Shown piece after piece: positions 18,301-27,980 of a stretch of DNA of 64,000 nucleotides (position 1 is its first letter; each line of letters opens with the position of its first letter). The stretch covers positions 62,001-126,000 of the forward strand of contig NZ_JAHYSG010000016.1 in the NCBI RefSeq assembly GCF_022095675.1. Reading direction: 5' to 3'. The stretch comes from Dactylosporangium sp. AC04546 (lineage in GTDB: Bacteria > Actinomycetota > Actinomycetes > Mycobacteriales > Micromonosporaceae). The notes beneath the pieces were generated by a model. The model searched no databases. It saw only the letters and a list, made by a program, of their open reading frames with translations, and was not told where the DNA came from. The position numbers and the translations under genes were made by a program.

Positions 18301-18508
18301 CGACCGCCACGGCGGACTGGCCGCCGGAGCGCTGCGCAAGCAACGCGCTGAGCTCGGCGTAGCCGCCGGCGTCGTCGCTCACCTCGCAGATGTCGATGAG
18401 TCGGCCGGCGTCGTCGACGACCGCGACGGTCAACCAGATGTCGGAACCCGACTGCGGCTCGGCGGGGTCAGCCGACGCCAGACCGCAGTACACCCGAACG
18501 AGCGCCAC
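15365..18508 (-). CDS. Domesticated IS110-type pseudo-transposase with RS-rich linker and CvnA-like tail
   Basis: This 1047-aa protein starts at GTG 18508, which has a GAGGAGG site 8 nt upstream. An in-frame ATG at 18532 is an alternative. Residues 1-90 resemble the DEDD domain of IS110 transposases (VYCGLASAD, VAVVDDAGRL, YAELSALLAQ, VAVAAESDDHVVTQLLTAAGR). LREVLRELYPAALRAYPDPA and the helices after it resemble the second IS110 domain. The catalytic Asp of G-[IL]-D is Ala, and the later Asp pair is absent, so transposition activity is unlikely. Residues about 320-900 are Pro-rich and then Arg/Ser/Glu-rich. The last 146 residues match the CvnA tail (LLIFAAARSAWF, AWQAA, GLPRRVPQQNLVPG, YFRGWRRG). 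It converges on the conservon. Function unknown; a DNA- or RNA-binding partner of the conservon is my inference. Confidence 0.75.
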   Translation of the reverse strand: MALVRVYCGLASADPAEPQSGSDIWLTVAVVDDAGRLIDICEVSDDAGGYAELSALLAQRSGGQSAVAVAAESDDHVVTQLLTAAGRMLAFTDDDSADDYAERFADDESPEEIQSNAAERRAVGLARALQAGVLSAVGQSPPRDMLPLKPVLAAHAAVVAGRQSAAATLREVLRELYPAALRAYPDPAEAIPLAILDALPEPGILGGGAAGRNRDAQVVNDLAATGVSDAETLGEAITALRVAIAETPRRTGVNRALTTAVAETIRQSVAAVRASDAAAAALVGVLADKMNPVGRTTRQRPATPLAPATPLRAAATAEATPTRSARAAATETAGKHGSRAAAPAAPAAPAAPAASAERSRVASRAAEVARAEESAASRAVGGRRRAQPVPAQAQPPVVSAPPAAVVSSPPGLSTSPVISTPPGYTPAAASVTSAPPVTSTPPGYTPAAYTPPTPTYAPAPPIPPTFQQQPVPASMQSIPVPLQGPPPQPKPVAPLPVAPAPVAPPPVAPEPVIPPPTATEPQFTSLMPPPPPGIAPLIAGLEPAEPPRFETSYGYDPLAPAASTSAPPAAPVTSVPPVDTGSMRLSDLSSLGEPPVLDPVAQTSGPRSGWPLNGSEPAPDKPFSFSDPLAPSSELSSLPRLSDIPAPPAELDLDRSADLGRSSDIGRSEILSRSELSRSDRPRSERSRSERSRAAELDEQPSRSESRRAERNRAEAAEAEPTRSERSRTEVPRSERSRTDLPRSERSRSEIPRSERSRSERPEERSAERPIERPAERPAERPAERPIERPAERQVELPRQREGRVPPPWQTGDLPAEPAGLRLVEPAPVPDPALATGYSGELSGDYSGEFRFEPPALRLVEPSTERATARSSGSGAGRSRRAAAERAEATAKPATDDGDGDLLIFAAARSAWFTDWDADADAEQPVERPAVSWENSNDSAWQAAQRASAPEVVEETHSGLPRRVPQQNLVPGAPVNAPERPLRIVRDAAQIAAHTTGYFRGWRRGQEVGGFAVGGRPGRESAGGWDFSREASRDYQEREYEYRSARR
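16132..16510 (-). repeat. Arg/Ser- and ERPA-repeat coding region
   Basis: Within the gene above, 16,132-16,213 contains about seven 12-bp units encoding ERPA or ERPI. 16,214-16,510 encodes degenerate RSERSR-type units with alternating Arg, Ser and Glu. The strand bias and in-frame unit length show these are coding repeats. They give an extended, strongly charged linker. Confidence 0.8.
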
Positions 18509-18613
18509 CGCGTCGTCCTCCTCTCGGGACATCAGTTGAGCTTTCGTCACTCGGCGGGGACGTGTCCCGGCGCCCCGCCGTGTGTTGCCGCAGGTCAAAC
18601 TGAACGGCCTCTA

Positions 18614-18658
18614 GTCAACAGGTTGACGGCGCGTGACGCGATCAGCCGAAACGGCTGA
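18614..18658. promoter_or_regulatory. Two inverted repeats upstream of the IS110-derived gene
   Basis: GTCAAC-AG-GTTGAC (18614-18627) and TCAGCCG-AAA-CGGCTGA (18642-18658) are both perfect palindromes. They lie 106-150 bp upstream of the GTG at 18508, in a 257-bp gap (18509-18765) with no other gene. They could be operators. The second could also end the transcript of the acidic-protein gene. Confidence 0.45.
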
Positions 18659-18765
18659 ATGCCGCCCTGGCTGATCGTCGTCCACCGGCGCCGCCCGTCC
18701 GGCTAGGGGTCGGGTCTCGCCCGCCGTGCCAAAATGCCCACGGCTTAGATCCTGTCGGTCACAAA

Positions 18766-19884
18766 TCAATCACGCCAGTCCGCGGCGGCAGAAATCTTGC
18801 CGATTATCGTCCGCCAGCCGAGCGCTGCCTGTTGTGCCCCGATTTTCTTCAGCCGGCGCTTCGCGAAGAAGCCGCCGATGCCACCCGATACCGCAGCCCG
18901 GAGGGCCTCGTCGAGATCATCGAGCGGAGAGCCGGTCGAGAGCGCGGTGCGGACCGGCTCGAGGCGCAGGCCGTAAGCAAGGTCACGGGCGGCCTCACCC
19001 GCGGCGAGCAACAGGTCGGCGTCCCACGCGTCCTGTCCGCCGCGGAGGTTCTCCACCACGAGGTCCAGCTCGTAGCGGTTCTCTTCGGTGGCGACCACCG
19101 ACGAGACGGTGATCCGCTTCTTGAGGCTCTCCCAGGTGTCCAGCTGGACCATGTCGTGCTCGGCGTCGGACTGCACGAACTCGACGAGGCCCTCGACGCT
19201 GCGGAAGAGCAGGAGCTTGCCCTCGTGGCTGAGGAAGACGGGAACCTCCTCAGGCTCGGGCTCCTCCTCTTCCTCCTCCTCTTCTTCTGCCTCGTCCTCT
19301 ACTTCTTCGTCTTCTGCTTCGTCGTCGGCCGCGGCTTCGTCCGATTCGTCGGACTCCGTGTCATCCTTGTCGACGTCCTTGGCCGCGGCGGAACTTTCAT
19401 CGGCCTCATCGTCCGTCGCGGCGGCGGTCTCCTCGTCGGACTCGTCGCCGTCCTTCTTCTTCGCGGCGGCGGACGTCTTCTTCTTGGCGCGCGCGGGCTC
19501 CGGCTCGGGCTCTTCCTCGAACAGCTCGGGGTTCTCGAGGATGACGACCTCGTCCTCGTCGACCTCGTCCTCCCGGCGCCGCAGCACCGCGAAGTCGTCG
19601 TCCTCGTCCTCGGCGACCTGGGTCGGCGTCAGCTCGTTGGACATGCGGTAGGCCCGCAGGGTGTAGCCGACGCCCTTGGGCAGCGCGAGCTCGATCGGCT
19701 CGATCTTGACGTCGCCCCACATCGCGTCGGCGAGAGCGGACCGCTCGGCGCCTTCGTCCTCGACGTCCTCGACCTCGTCGACCTCTTCGTCGGTGAGCTC
19801 GTCAGAAACCTCGACCGGCTCGTCCTTCTTCGGGTCCTTCTTCGCGGCGGACGAAGCAGACGAACGGGATGACTGGCGGGCCAC
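18766..19884 (-). CDS. Conserved actinobacterial acidic protein
   Basis: This 372-aa protein starts at GTG 19884 with a GGAGGT site 5 nt upstream; the in-frame start at 19920 lacks one. The N-terminus is Ser/Lys-rich. The first conserved block is ADAMWGDVKIEPIELALPKGVGYTLRAYRMS. The middle (about 110-220) is an Asp/Glu-rich low-complexity stretch. The second conserved block runs from VPVFLSHEGKLLLFRSVEGLVEFV to the end (YELDLVVENLRGGQDAWDADLL, RRLKKIGAQ, GWRTIIGKISAAADWRD). Streptomyces relatives, from memory, are sometimes labelled primosomal proteins. I see no primase motif and assign no function. A TAGGGT box lies near 19,940. Confidence 0.75.
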   Translation of the reverse strand: MARQSSRSSASSAAKKDPKKDEPVEVSDELTDEEVDEVEDVEDEGAERSALADAMWGDVKIEPIELALPKGVGYTLRAYRMSNELTPTQVAEDEDDDFAVLRRREDEVDEDEVVILENPELFEEEPEPEPARAKKKTSAAAKKKDGDESDEETAAATDDEADESSAAAKDVDKDDTESDESDEAAADDEAEDEEVEDEAEEEEEEEEEPEPEEVPVFLSHEGKLLLFRSVEGLVEFVQSDAEHDMVQLDTWESLKKRITVSSVVATEENRYELDLVVENLRGGQDAWDADLLLAAGEAARDLAYGLRLEPVRTALSTGSPLDDLDEALRAAVSGGIGGFFAKRRLKKIGAQQAALGWRTIIGKISAAADWRD

Positions 19885-19964
19885 TGTGACCTCCATAGTC
19901 GGCTCGGCGTGCGGGCACACGTGGCCTCGCGCACAAACACCCTAGTGTGTCCGGAGTGCGGCGG

Positions 19965-20840
19965 TCAGACCCCCTTGGGGTGCCACACCGTCTTGATCTC
20001 CAGCAGCGACAGCATCCGGGATACGCCCGGGTCAGCGGACCAGTCGGGGCTGCTCGGGCGGATCACCCGCTTCAGGTTCTCCGCTGCCGCGACCTCGAAC
20101 TCGCCCCCGAGTGTGGGATCCGTCACACCGGTGAGATCGATGGCGTTGACGTCCATGTGCGCCGCCAGCCATGGCCCCATCTCGGCGACCTTGCCGGTCA
20201 GCAGGTTCACGACCCCGCCCGGCAGGTCGGAGGTGGCCAGCACCTCGGCGAGCGAGACGGCGGGCAGCGGCCGGTCCTCGGACGCGATCACGACCACGGT
20301 GTTGCCGCCGACGATCGCCGGCGCGACGACGCTGACGAGGCCGAGCAGCGACGAGTCGGCGGGCGCCACGATCCCGACCACGCCGGTCGGCTCGGGGGAG
20401 GACAGGTTGAAGTACGGCCCGGCGACGGGGTTGGCCCCGCCGTGGATCTGCGCGATCTTGTCGGACCACCCGGCGTACCACACCCAGCGGTCGATCGCGG
20501 CGTCCACCAGTACCGCCGCATCCTTCCGGGACACCCCCTCCGCGGCCTTCACCTCGGCCACGAACTGGTCCCGGCGGCCCTCCAGCATCTCCGCGACCCG
20601 GTAGAGGATCTGCCCGCGGTTGTACGCCGTGGCGCCGGACCACTTGCCGGTCGCGGCGCGGGCCGCCTTCACGGCGTCGCGCACGTCCTTGCGGGAGGCG
20701 AGCGCCGCGTTCGCCAGGAACTCGCCGGAGGGGGAGTGCACCTGGTACGACCTCCCGGACTCGCTGCGCGGGAACGCGCCGCCGATGAAGAGCTTGTAGG
20801 TCTTGCGGACGGCGAGGCGCGCGGGCGTCTCAGTGCTCAA
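19965..20840 (-). CDS. Short aldehyde dehydrogenase-like protein lacking the catalytic region
   Basis: This protein of about 291 aa is related to the N-terminal, NAD-binding half of aldehyde dehydrogenases (YKLFIGGAFPRSESGRSYQVHSPSGE, GVVGIVAPADSSLL, GGNTVVVIASEDRPLPA). It lacks the ELGGK Glu motif and the catalytic Cys, and ends after about 290 residues. I chose the TTG at 20840 because GGAGG lies 6 nt upstream and it overlaps the upstream stop by 11 nt. An ATG at 20867 is the alternative. It follows a full-length ALDH in one operon, so a regulatory or subunit role is more likely than catalysis. Confidence 0.75.
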   Translation of the reverse strand: MSTETPARLAVRKTYKLFIGGAFPRSESGRSYQVHSPSGEFLANAALASRKDVRDAVKAARAATGKWSGATAYNRGQILYRVAEMLEGRRDQFVAEVKAAEGVSRKDAAVLVDAAIDRWVWYAGWSDKIAQIHGGANPVAGPYFNLSSPEPTGVVGIVAPADSSLLGLVSVVAPAIVGGNTVVVIASEDRPLPAVSLAEVLATSDLPGGVVNLLTGKVAEMGPWLAAHMDVNAIDLTGVTDPTLGGEFEVAAAENLKRVIRPSSPDWSADPGVSRMLSLLEIKTVWHPKGV

Positions 20841-22260
20841 GATAGGCCTCCAGCCCGTGCCGGCCACCCTCGCGGCCGTAGCCCGACTCCTTGTAACCGC
20901 CGAACGGCGAGGCGGGGTCGAACTTGTTGAACGTGTTGGCCCAGACGACGCCGGCGCGCAGCTGGTCCGCGATCTCGAGGATCCGGGAGCCCTTCTCGGT
21001 CCAGACCCCGGCGGACAGCCCGTACGGCGTGTTGTTCGCCTTCTCGACCGCCTCGGCGGGCGTGCGGAAGGTGAGCACCGACAGCACCGGCCCGAAGATC
21101 TCCTCGCGGGCGATCCGGTGCGCCTGGGTGACCCCGGTGAAGATCGTGGGCGCGAACCAGAAGCCGCGCTCCGGCAGCTCGCACGGCGCCGACCAGCGCT
21201 CGGCGCCTTCCTCCTCGCCGACCTGGGAGAGCTCCCGGACGCGGGCGAGCTGGGCGGCCGAGTTGATCGCGCCGACGTCGGTGTTCTTGTCGAGCGGGTC
21301 GCCGACGCGCAGCCGCGCCATCCGGCGCTTCAGGGACGCCAGGAACTCCTCGGCGACCGACTCCTGCAGCAGCAGCCGCGAGCCGGCGCAGCACACGTGG
21401 CCCTGGTTGAAGAAGATGCCGTTGACGACGCCCTCGACCGCCTGGTCGATCGCCGCGTCGTCGAACACGATGTTCGCCGCCTTGCCGCCCAGCTCCAGGG
21501 TGAGCTTCTTGCGGCTACCGGCGACGGCCCGCGCGATCGCCCGCCCGACCTCGGTCGACCCGGTGAACGCCACCTTGTCGACGCCGGCGTGCTCGACGAG
21601 CAGCCGCCCGGTCTCCCCGGCGCCGGTCACGATGTTGACCACGCCCAGCGGCAGCTCGGCCTGCTGGCAGATCTCGGCGAACAGCAGCGCCGTGAGCGGC
21701 GTCGTCTCGGCCGGCTTCAGCACGACCGTGTTGCCCGCGGCGAGCGCCGGGGCGATCTTCCAGGCCAGCATGAGCAGCGGGAAGTTCCACGGGATGACCT
21801 GGCCGGCCACGCCGAGCGGCTTCGGGTCGGGCCCGAAGCCGGCGTAGGGCAGCTTGTCGGCCCAGCCCGCGTAGTAGAAGAAGTGCGCAGCGACGAGCGG
21901 CACGTCGACGTCGCGGGACTCGCGGATCGGCTTGCCGTTGTCCAGCGACTCCAGGACCGCGAGCTCGCGGGCCCGCTCCTGGATGATCCGGGCGATCCGG
22001 AAGAGGTACTTCGCCCGCTCCCGCCCCGGCATCGGCCCCCAGACCGTGTCGAAGGCGTGCCGCGCGGCGCGGACGGCGTCGTCGATGTCGGCGGCGTCGG
22101 CGCAGGCGATGTCGGCGAGGAGCTCCTCGCTGGCCGGGTTGATCGACTTGAAGGGCTCGCCCTTGCCGTCGACGAACTCGCCGTTGATGAAGAGGCCATA
22201 CGACGAGCGGATGTCGACGATCGACCGCGACTCCGGCGCCGGTGCGTACTGGAAGTCCAT
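20830..22260 (-). CDS. Aldehyde dehydrogenase (NAD(P)+)
   Basis: This is a full-length 476-aa ALDH. It shows the cofactor region VIPWNFPLLMLAWK, the Glu motif TLELGGKAANIVFDDA and the catalytic Cys in FNQGHVCCAGSRL, plus the C-terminal FGGYKESGYGREGG. It would oxidise an aldehyde to the acid. DeoC, encoded 7 bp upstream, releases acetaldehyde, so acetaldehyde is a reasonable substrate by context. The ATG start is followed by YAPAPESRSIVDIRSSYGLFINGEF, a normal ALDH N-terminus. Confidence 0.93.
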   Translation of the reverse strand: MDFQYAPAPESRSIVDIRSSYGLFINGEFVDGKGEPFKSINPASEELLADIACADAADIDDAVRAARHAFDTVWGPMPGRERAKYLFRIARIIQERARELAVLESLDNGKPIRESRDVDVPLVAAHFFYYAGWADKLPYAGFGPDPKPLGVAGQVIPWNFPLLMLAWKIAPALAAGNTVVLKPAETTPLTALLFAEICQQAELPLGVVNIVTGAGETGRLLVEHAGVDKVAFTGSTEVGRAIARAVAGSRKKLTLELGGKAANIVFDDAAIDQAVEGVVNGIFFNQGHVCCAGSRLLLQESVAEEFLASLKRRMARLRVGDPLDKNTDVGAINSAAQLARVRELSQVGEEEGAERWSAPCELPERGFWFAPTIFTGVTQAHRIAREEIFGPVLSVLTFRTPAEAVEKANNTPYGLSAGVWTEKGSRILEIADQLRAGVVWANTFNKFDPASPFGGYKESGYGREGGRHGLEAYLEH

Positions 22261-22267
22261 CGTCGTC

Positions 22268-23203
22268 CTAGTCCAGGGTGAAGTAGTCGGGGCCCGAGTA
22301 GCGGCCGGTGGTCATCTTGGTGCGCTGCATGAGCAGGTCGTTGAGCAGCGTCGACGCGCCGAACCGGAAGCGGTCCGGGTCGAGCCAGTCCGGGCCGGCC
22401 GTCTCGTTGACCAGCACGAGGTACTTGATCGCGTCCTTGGCGGTCCGGATGCCCCCGGCGGGCTTCACGCCGATGATCCGGCCGGTCTGCTCGCGGAAGT
22501 CGCGCACGGCCTCCAGCATCACCAGCGTCACGGGCAGCGTCGCCGCGGGCTGCACCTTGCCGGTCGACGTCTTGATGAAGTCGGCGCCGGCCAGCATCGC
22601 CAGCCAAGAGGCGCGGCGCACGTTGTCGAGCGTCGCCAGCTCGCCGGTCTCCAGGATGACCTTGAGGTGCGCGTCGCCGCACGCCTCCTTCACCGCCGCG
22701 ATCTCGTCGTGGACCTCGGCGTATCGCCCGGCGAGGAACGCGCCCCGGCTGATCACCATGTCGATCTCGTCGGCGCCGGCCGCGACCGCCGCCCGCGTGT
22801 CGGCGAGCTTGACGTCGAGCGGCGCCTGGCCGGACGGGAACGCGGTCGCGACGCTCGCCAGGTGCACGCCGGTGCCGCGCAGGGCCTCGGCGGCCACCGG
22901 GATCATCGCCGGGTAGACGCAGATCGCCGCGGCGCTCGGACAGGTGGCGTCGGCCGGGTCGGGCCGCACCGCCTTGGCGCACAGCGCGCGGACCTTGCCC
23001 GGCGTGTCCGAGCCTTCCAGCGTGGTCAGGTCGACCATGCGGATGGCCAGGTCGAGGGCCTGGGCCTTGGCGGTCGTCTTGATCGAGCGGGTGCCGAGCA
23101 TCGCGGCGCGCTGCTCCGCCCCGACCTGGTCGACGCCCGGCAAGCCGTGGAGGAAGGTCCGCAACGCGCCTTGTGAGCGCGCGACCTCGGCGGTGAGGGT
23201 CAT
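22268..23203 (-). CDS. deoC: Deoxyribose-phosphate aldolase
   Basis: It splits 2-deoxyribose 5-phosphate into glyceraldehyde 3-phosphate and acetaldehyde. The protein is 311 aa. The Schiff-base Lys lies in [10 protein letters not shown], the second active-site Lys in VKPAGGIR, and the proton-relay Asp in [14 protein letters not shown]. It is the first gene of an operon with the two aldehyde dehydrogenases. The ATG is 7 nt downstream of TAGTAT (minus strand, 23211-23216) with no ribosome-binding site, which suggests a leaderless mRNA. Confidence 0.95.
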   Translation of the reverse strand: MTLTAEVARSQGALRTFLHGLPGVDQVGAEQRAAMLGTRSIKTTAKAQALDLAIRMVDLTTLEGSDTPGKVRALCAKAVRPDPADATCPSAAAICVYPAMIPVAAEALRGTGVHLASVATAFPSGQAPLDVKLADTRAAVAAGADEIDMVISRGAFLAGRYAEVHDEIAAVKEACGDAHLKVILETGELATLDNVRRASWLAMLAGADFIKTSTGKVQPAATLPVTLVMLEAVRDFREQTGRIIGVKPAGGIRTAKDAIKYLVLVNETAGPDWLDPDRFRFGASTLLNDLLMQRTKMTTGRYSGPDYFTLD

Positions 23204-23228
23204 GTCCCAAATACTAGGCTGTCGGTCT
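23204..23228. promoter_or_regulatory. Back-to-back leaderless promoters of deoC and upp
   Basis: Only 25 bp separate the two starts. The minus-strand box TAGTAT (23216-23211) serves deoC. The plus-strand box TAGGCT (23215-23220) serves upp. The boxes share the TA at 23215-23216, so the two promoters probably compete for polymerase. Confidence 0.6.
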
Positions 23229-23861
23229 GTGGACGTACTCGTGGTGGATCACCCCCTGGCCAAGTCGCGACTGACCGCGATGCGCGACGAACGCACCGAC
23301 AACGGTGCCTTCCGGGCGGCATTGCACGAACTCACCACGATGCTGGTGTACGAGGCGGCACGCTCGTTCGCGACCGAGACCTTCCCGGTCAAGACGCCGG
23401 TCGCGGTCGCCGAGGGCACCCGGCTGGCCAACCCGCCGCTGCTCGTGCCGGTCCTGCGGGCCGGGCTGGGCATGGCCGACTCGGCGCTCGCGCTGTTGCC
23501 GGAGTCGTCGATGGGGTTCGTGGGGCTCGCCCGCGACGAGCACACGTTCCAGCCGCGCGCCTACATGGAGTCACTGCCACGTGACCTGGCCGGCATCCCC
23601 GTGCTGGTTCTCGACCCGATGCTCGCCACCGGCGGCTCGCTGGAGCACTGCGTGCGGCTGCTGGTCGACCGCGGCGCGACCGACATCACCGTGCTGTGCG
23701 TGCTGGCCGCGCCAGCCGGCATCGAGCGGCTGGCCAACTCGGGCCTGCCCATGCGCCTGGTGACGGCCGCCATCGACGAGAAGCTCAACGAGCGGATGTT
23801 CATCGTCCCCGGCCTCGGCGACGCGGGCGACCGGCAGTTCGGGGGCATGCCCCGGTTCTGA
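23229..23861 (+). CDS. upp: Uracil phosphoribosyltransferase
   Basis: It makes UMP from uracil and PRPP and so salvages the base released by pyrimidine nucleoside cleavage. The protein is 210 aa, the normal length. The N-terminal [16 protein letters not shown], the [10 protein letters not shown] loop and the PRPP-binding [13 protein letters not shown] are all present, as is the C-terminal [13 protein letters not shown] uracil site. The GTG start lies 8 nt after TAGGCT. The frame is open further upstream, but that part overlaps deoC. Confidence 0.95.
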   Translation: MDVLVVDHPLAKSRLTAMRDERTDNGAFRAALHELTTMLVYEAARSFATETFPVKTPVAVAEGTRLANPPLLVPVLRAGLGMADSALALLPESSMGFVGLARDEHTFQPRAYMESLPRDLAGIPVLVLDPMLATGGSLEHCVRLLVDRGATDITVLCVLAAPAGIERLANSGLPMRLVTAAIDEKLNERMFIVPGLGDAGDRQFGGMPRF

Positions 23862-23862
23862 A

Positions 23863-23898
23863 ATCTCCCTTAGTTCCGGTCGCCGGATCGGGGGAGAT
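23863..23898 (+). terminator. Compound hairpin after upp
   Basis: Outer 7-bp arms (23863-23869 and 23892-23898) enclose an inner TCCGG/CCGGA helix (23875-23879 and 23883-23887). It begins 1 bp after the upp stop and has no T-run. Confidence 0.5.
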
Positions 23899-23951
23899 GC
23901 GCTGCTCAGGGCTTGTCCGGCCGGCCAGGGCCGGGCCTACGGTGGCGGGCG

Positions 23952-24413
23952 ATGAAACATCGACGCGCCACCCACCGTCCGCGGCTGGCGGTCCTGGCCG
24001 CCGTCATCGGGCTGGCGGCCTCCGGAGCCATCGCCTCGCCGGCGGCCCATGGGCCGGAGCGCCCGGATGTGCCGGCCGCTCAGCAGCTCGACGCCGGGGC
24101 CGGGCTCGGGGCGGCGCCGCAGCCCTCGAAGGCGCAGGCGAAGGCACCGGCAACCGAGCGCCGCTGCGGCCTCGACGCCAAGCTGGTGCCTGACTGCGGG
24201 CTGCTGTGGGGTGTGGCCCCCGGCGCGTTCACCGACCTTCCGGCCTCGCGGACCCGTACCTGTTCGCCAGGCCCGGCGGCTACGGCAAGGCGATGGTGTA
24301 CTTCGACTCCCCGAACGCCCCGAAGGGCGACACCCGCCCCGGACTCCTCCGAGCCGGCGCTGCGGGAGTTCCGCAAGCTGGCCGAGTCGACGACCTTCTC
24401 GGTGACGCTCTAG
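23952..24413 (+). pseudogene. Broken GH26-like secreted glycosidase gene
   Basis: The first part encodes a signal peptide (MKHRRATHRPRLAVLAAVIG, then an Ala-rich stretch) and the mature N-terminus CGLDAKLVPDCGLLWGVAPGAFTD typical of actinobacterial GH26-like proteins. Near 24,235 the sequence jumps to the far C-terminal part (LFARPGGYGKAMVYFDSPNA), which lies in another frame. Near 24,340 a second shift returns to the first frame (DSSEPALREFRKLAEST). So about 250 residues, including the catalytic core, are missing, and two frame changes remain. The last stop overlaps the phosphohexomutase stop (CTAG). Confidence 0.8.
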
Positions 24414-26026
24414 CGCAGGCCCAGGGCGGCCGCGGTCTCGGTGCGCAGCGCCGCCAGCGATGCCGCTGCCGTCTCGCGGGCCTTGCGGATGTCGCCGTCG
24501 ACGACCGGCTCGACGACCTCCAGGTAGGCCTTGAGCTTCGGCTCGGTGCCCGACGGGCGCACCACCACGCGGGTCGTGCCGGCCCGCACGATGAGCACGT
24601 CGGACTCGGGCAGCCGGTCCTCGATGCCGGTCACCGGCTCGTCGAGCAGCTCGGCCGGCGGCCGGCGGCGGATGGTGGCCATCGCGTCGGCGATCTCGGA
24701 CAGGTCGTCGACGCGGACCGAGAGCTGGTCGGTGGCGTGCACCCCGTACTGCACGGCGAGCTCGTCCAGCCGGTCGCCGAGGGTGCGCAGCTCCGCCTTC
24801 AGCCCGGCGGCGAGCTCGCACACCAGCAGGGCGGCGGTGATGCCGTCCTTGTCGCGGACCATGGGGGGCGCCACGCAGTATCCCAGCGCCTCCTCATAGC
24901 CGTAGACGAGATCGTCGCCGGCCCGCACGATCCACTTGAAGCCGGTCAGCGTCTCGCCGTAGGGCAGCCCGCGGGCGGCGCACATGCGCGACAGCAAGCT
25001 CGACGACACGATCGTGGTCGCGTAGCGGCCCCGCACCCCGCGTCGCATCAGGTGGTCGGCGAGCAGCGCGCCCACCTCGTCGCCGCGCAGCAGGCGCCAG
25101 CCGCCGTCGTCGAGCGGGATGGCGACCGCGCACCGGTCGGCGTCGGGGTCGTTGGCGATCGCGATGTCGGCCCCCGCCTCCTTGGCCAGGGCGAGCAGCA
25201 GGTCGGTCGCGCCCGGCTCCTCCGGGTTGGGGAACGCGACGGTCGGGAAGTCGGCGTCGGGCTCGGCCTGGGCCTCGACCACGAACGGTGCCGGATAGCC
25301 GGCGGCGGTGAGCGTCGCGACGAACACGTCCCGCCCGACGCCGTGCATCGGGCTGTACGCCACGACGAGGTCGCGCGGCACCTCCGGGTCGATGACGCCG
25401 ATCGCGGCGTCGACATACGCCTGGACGATCTCATCGGTCAGCACCTCGCCCGGCGGGCCCAGCGGCACGTCGGCGAGCGGCCCGACGACCCGGATCGCGT
25501 GCTCGATCTCGACGTCGGCCGGCGGCACGATCTGGGAGCCGTCGCCGAGATACACCTTGTAGCCGTTGTCCTGCGGAGGGTTGTGGCTGGCGGTGACCAT
25601 GACGCCCGCGGCCGCGCCGTGCTGCCGGACGGCGAACGCGAGCACCGGCGTCGGCAGCGGGCGGGGCATGAGCAGCGCCGGCCGCCCGGCCCCGGTCGCC
25701 ACCCGGGCCGTCTCGACCGCGAACGCGTGCGAGCCGTGCCGGGCGTCGTAGCCGACGACGAGCGGCCCCGGGACCCGGTTGTCGGCCAGCCAGCGGACCA
25801 GGCCGGCGGCGGCCGCGCGCACCACGGCCAGGTTCATGCCGTTGGGCCCGGCGCGCAGCGGCCCGCGCAGGCCGGCCGTGCCGAAGCGGAGCGGCCCGGC
25901 GAACCGGTCGGCCAGGTCGTCGCCCCGATCCAGGGCGGCCCGCAGCTCTTCGCGGGTCGCCGGATCGGGGTCGTCGGCCAGCCAGGCCTCGGCCTCGGCC
26001 CGCAGGTCACGCTCCGTGGAGGTCAT
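24410..26026 (-). CDS. Phosphomannomutase/phosphoglucomutase
   Basis: This alpha-D-phosphohexomutase moves phosphate between C1 and C6 of hexoses. It is 538 aa from the ATG at 26026. A start at 26074 would add residues unlike the family. The phosphoserine loop is GVMVTASHNPP, the magnesium loop NDPDADRCAVA, the sugar-recognition loop GDEVGALL and the C-terminal phosphate site RPSGTEPKLKAY. The long form resembles PgmB/PGM2 and deoB-like mutases. Deoxyribose 1-phosphate as a substrate would link deoA to deoC, but this is inference from context. Confidence 0.9.
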   Translation of the reverse strand: MTSTERDLRAEAEAWLADDPDPATREELRAALDRGDDLADRFAGPLRFGTAGLRGPLRAGPNGMNLAVVRAAAAGLVRWLADNRVPGPLVVGYDARHGSHAFAVETARVATGAGRPALLMPRPLPTPVLAFAVRQHGAAAGVMVTASHNPPQDNGYKVYLGDGSQIVPPADVEIEHAIRVVGPLADVPLGPPGEVLTDEIVQAYVDAAIGVIDPEVPRDLVVAYSPMHGVGRDVFVATLTAAGYPAPFVVEAQAEPDADFPTVAFPNPEEPGATDLLLALAKEAGADIAIANDPDADRCAVAIPLDDGGWRLLRGDEVGALLADHLMRRGVRGRYATTIVSSSLLSRMCAARGLPYGETLTGFKWIVRAGDDLVYGYEEALGYCVAPPMVRDKDGITAALLVCELAAGLKAELRTLGDRLDELAVQYGVHATDQLSVRVDDLSEIADAMATIRRRPPAELLDEPVTGIEDRLPESDVLIVRAGTTRVVVRPSGTEPKLKAYLEVVEPVVDGDIRKARETAAASLAALRTETAAALGLR

Positions 26027-26051
26027 GCGACCTTCATAGCACGGCCCGGTC

Positions 26052-27980
<1,929 letters not shown>

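Noticed and set aside
15365..18508. Active IS110 insertion sequence
   Set aside because: The protein is about 2.5 times too long, lacks catalytic acids, has a host-type tail and terminator, and shows no element ends.
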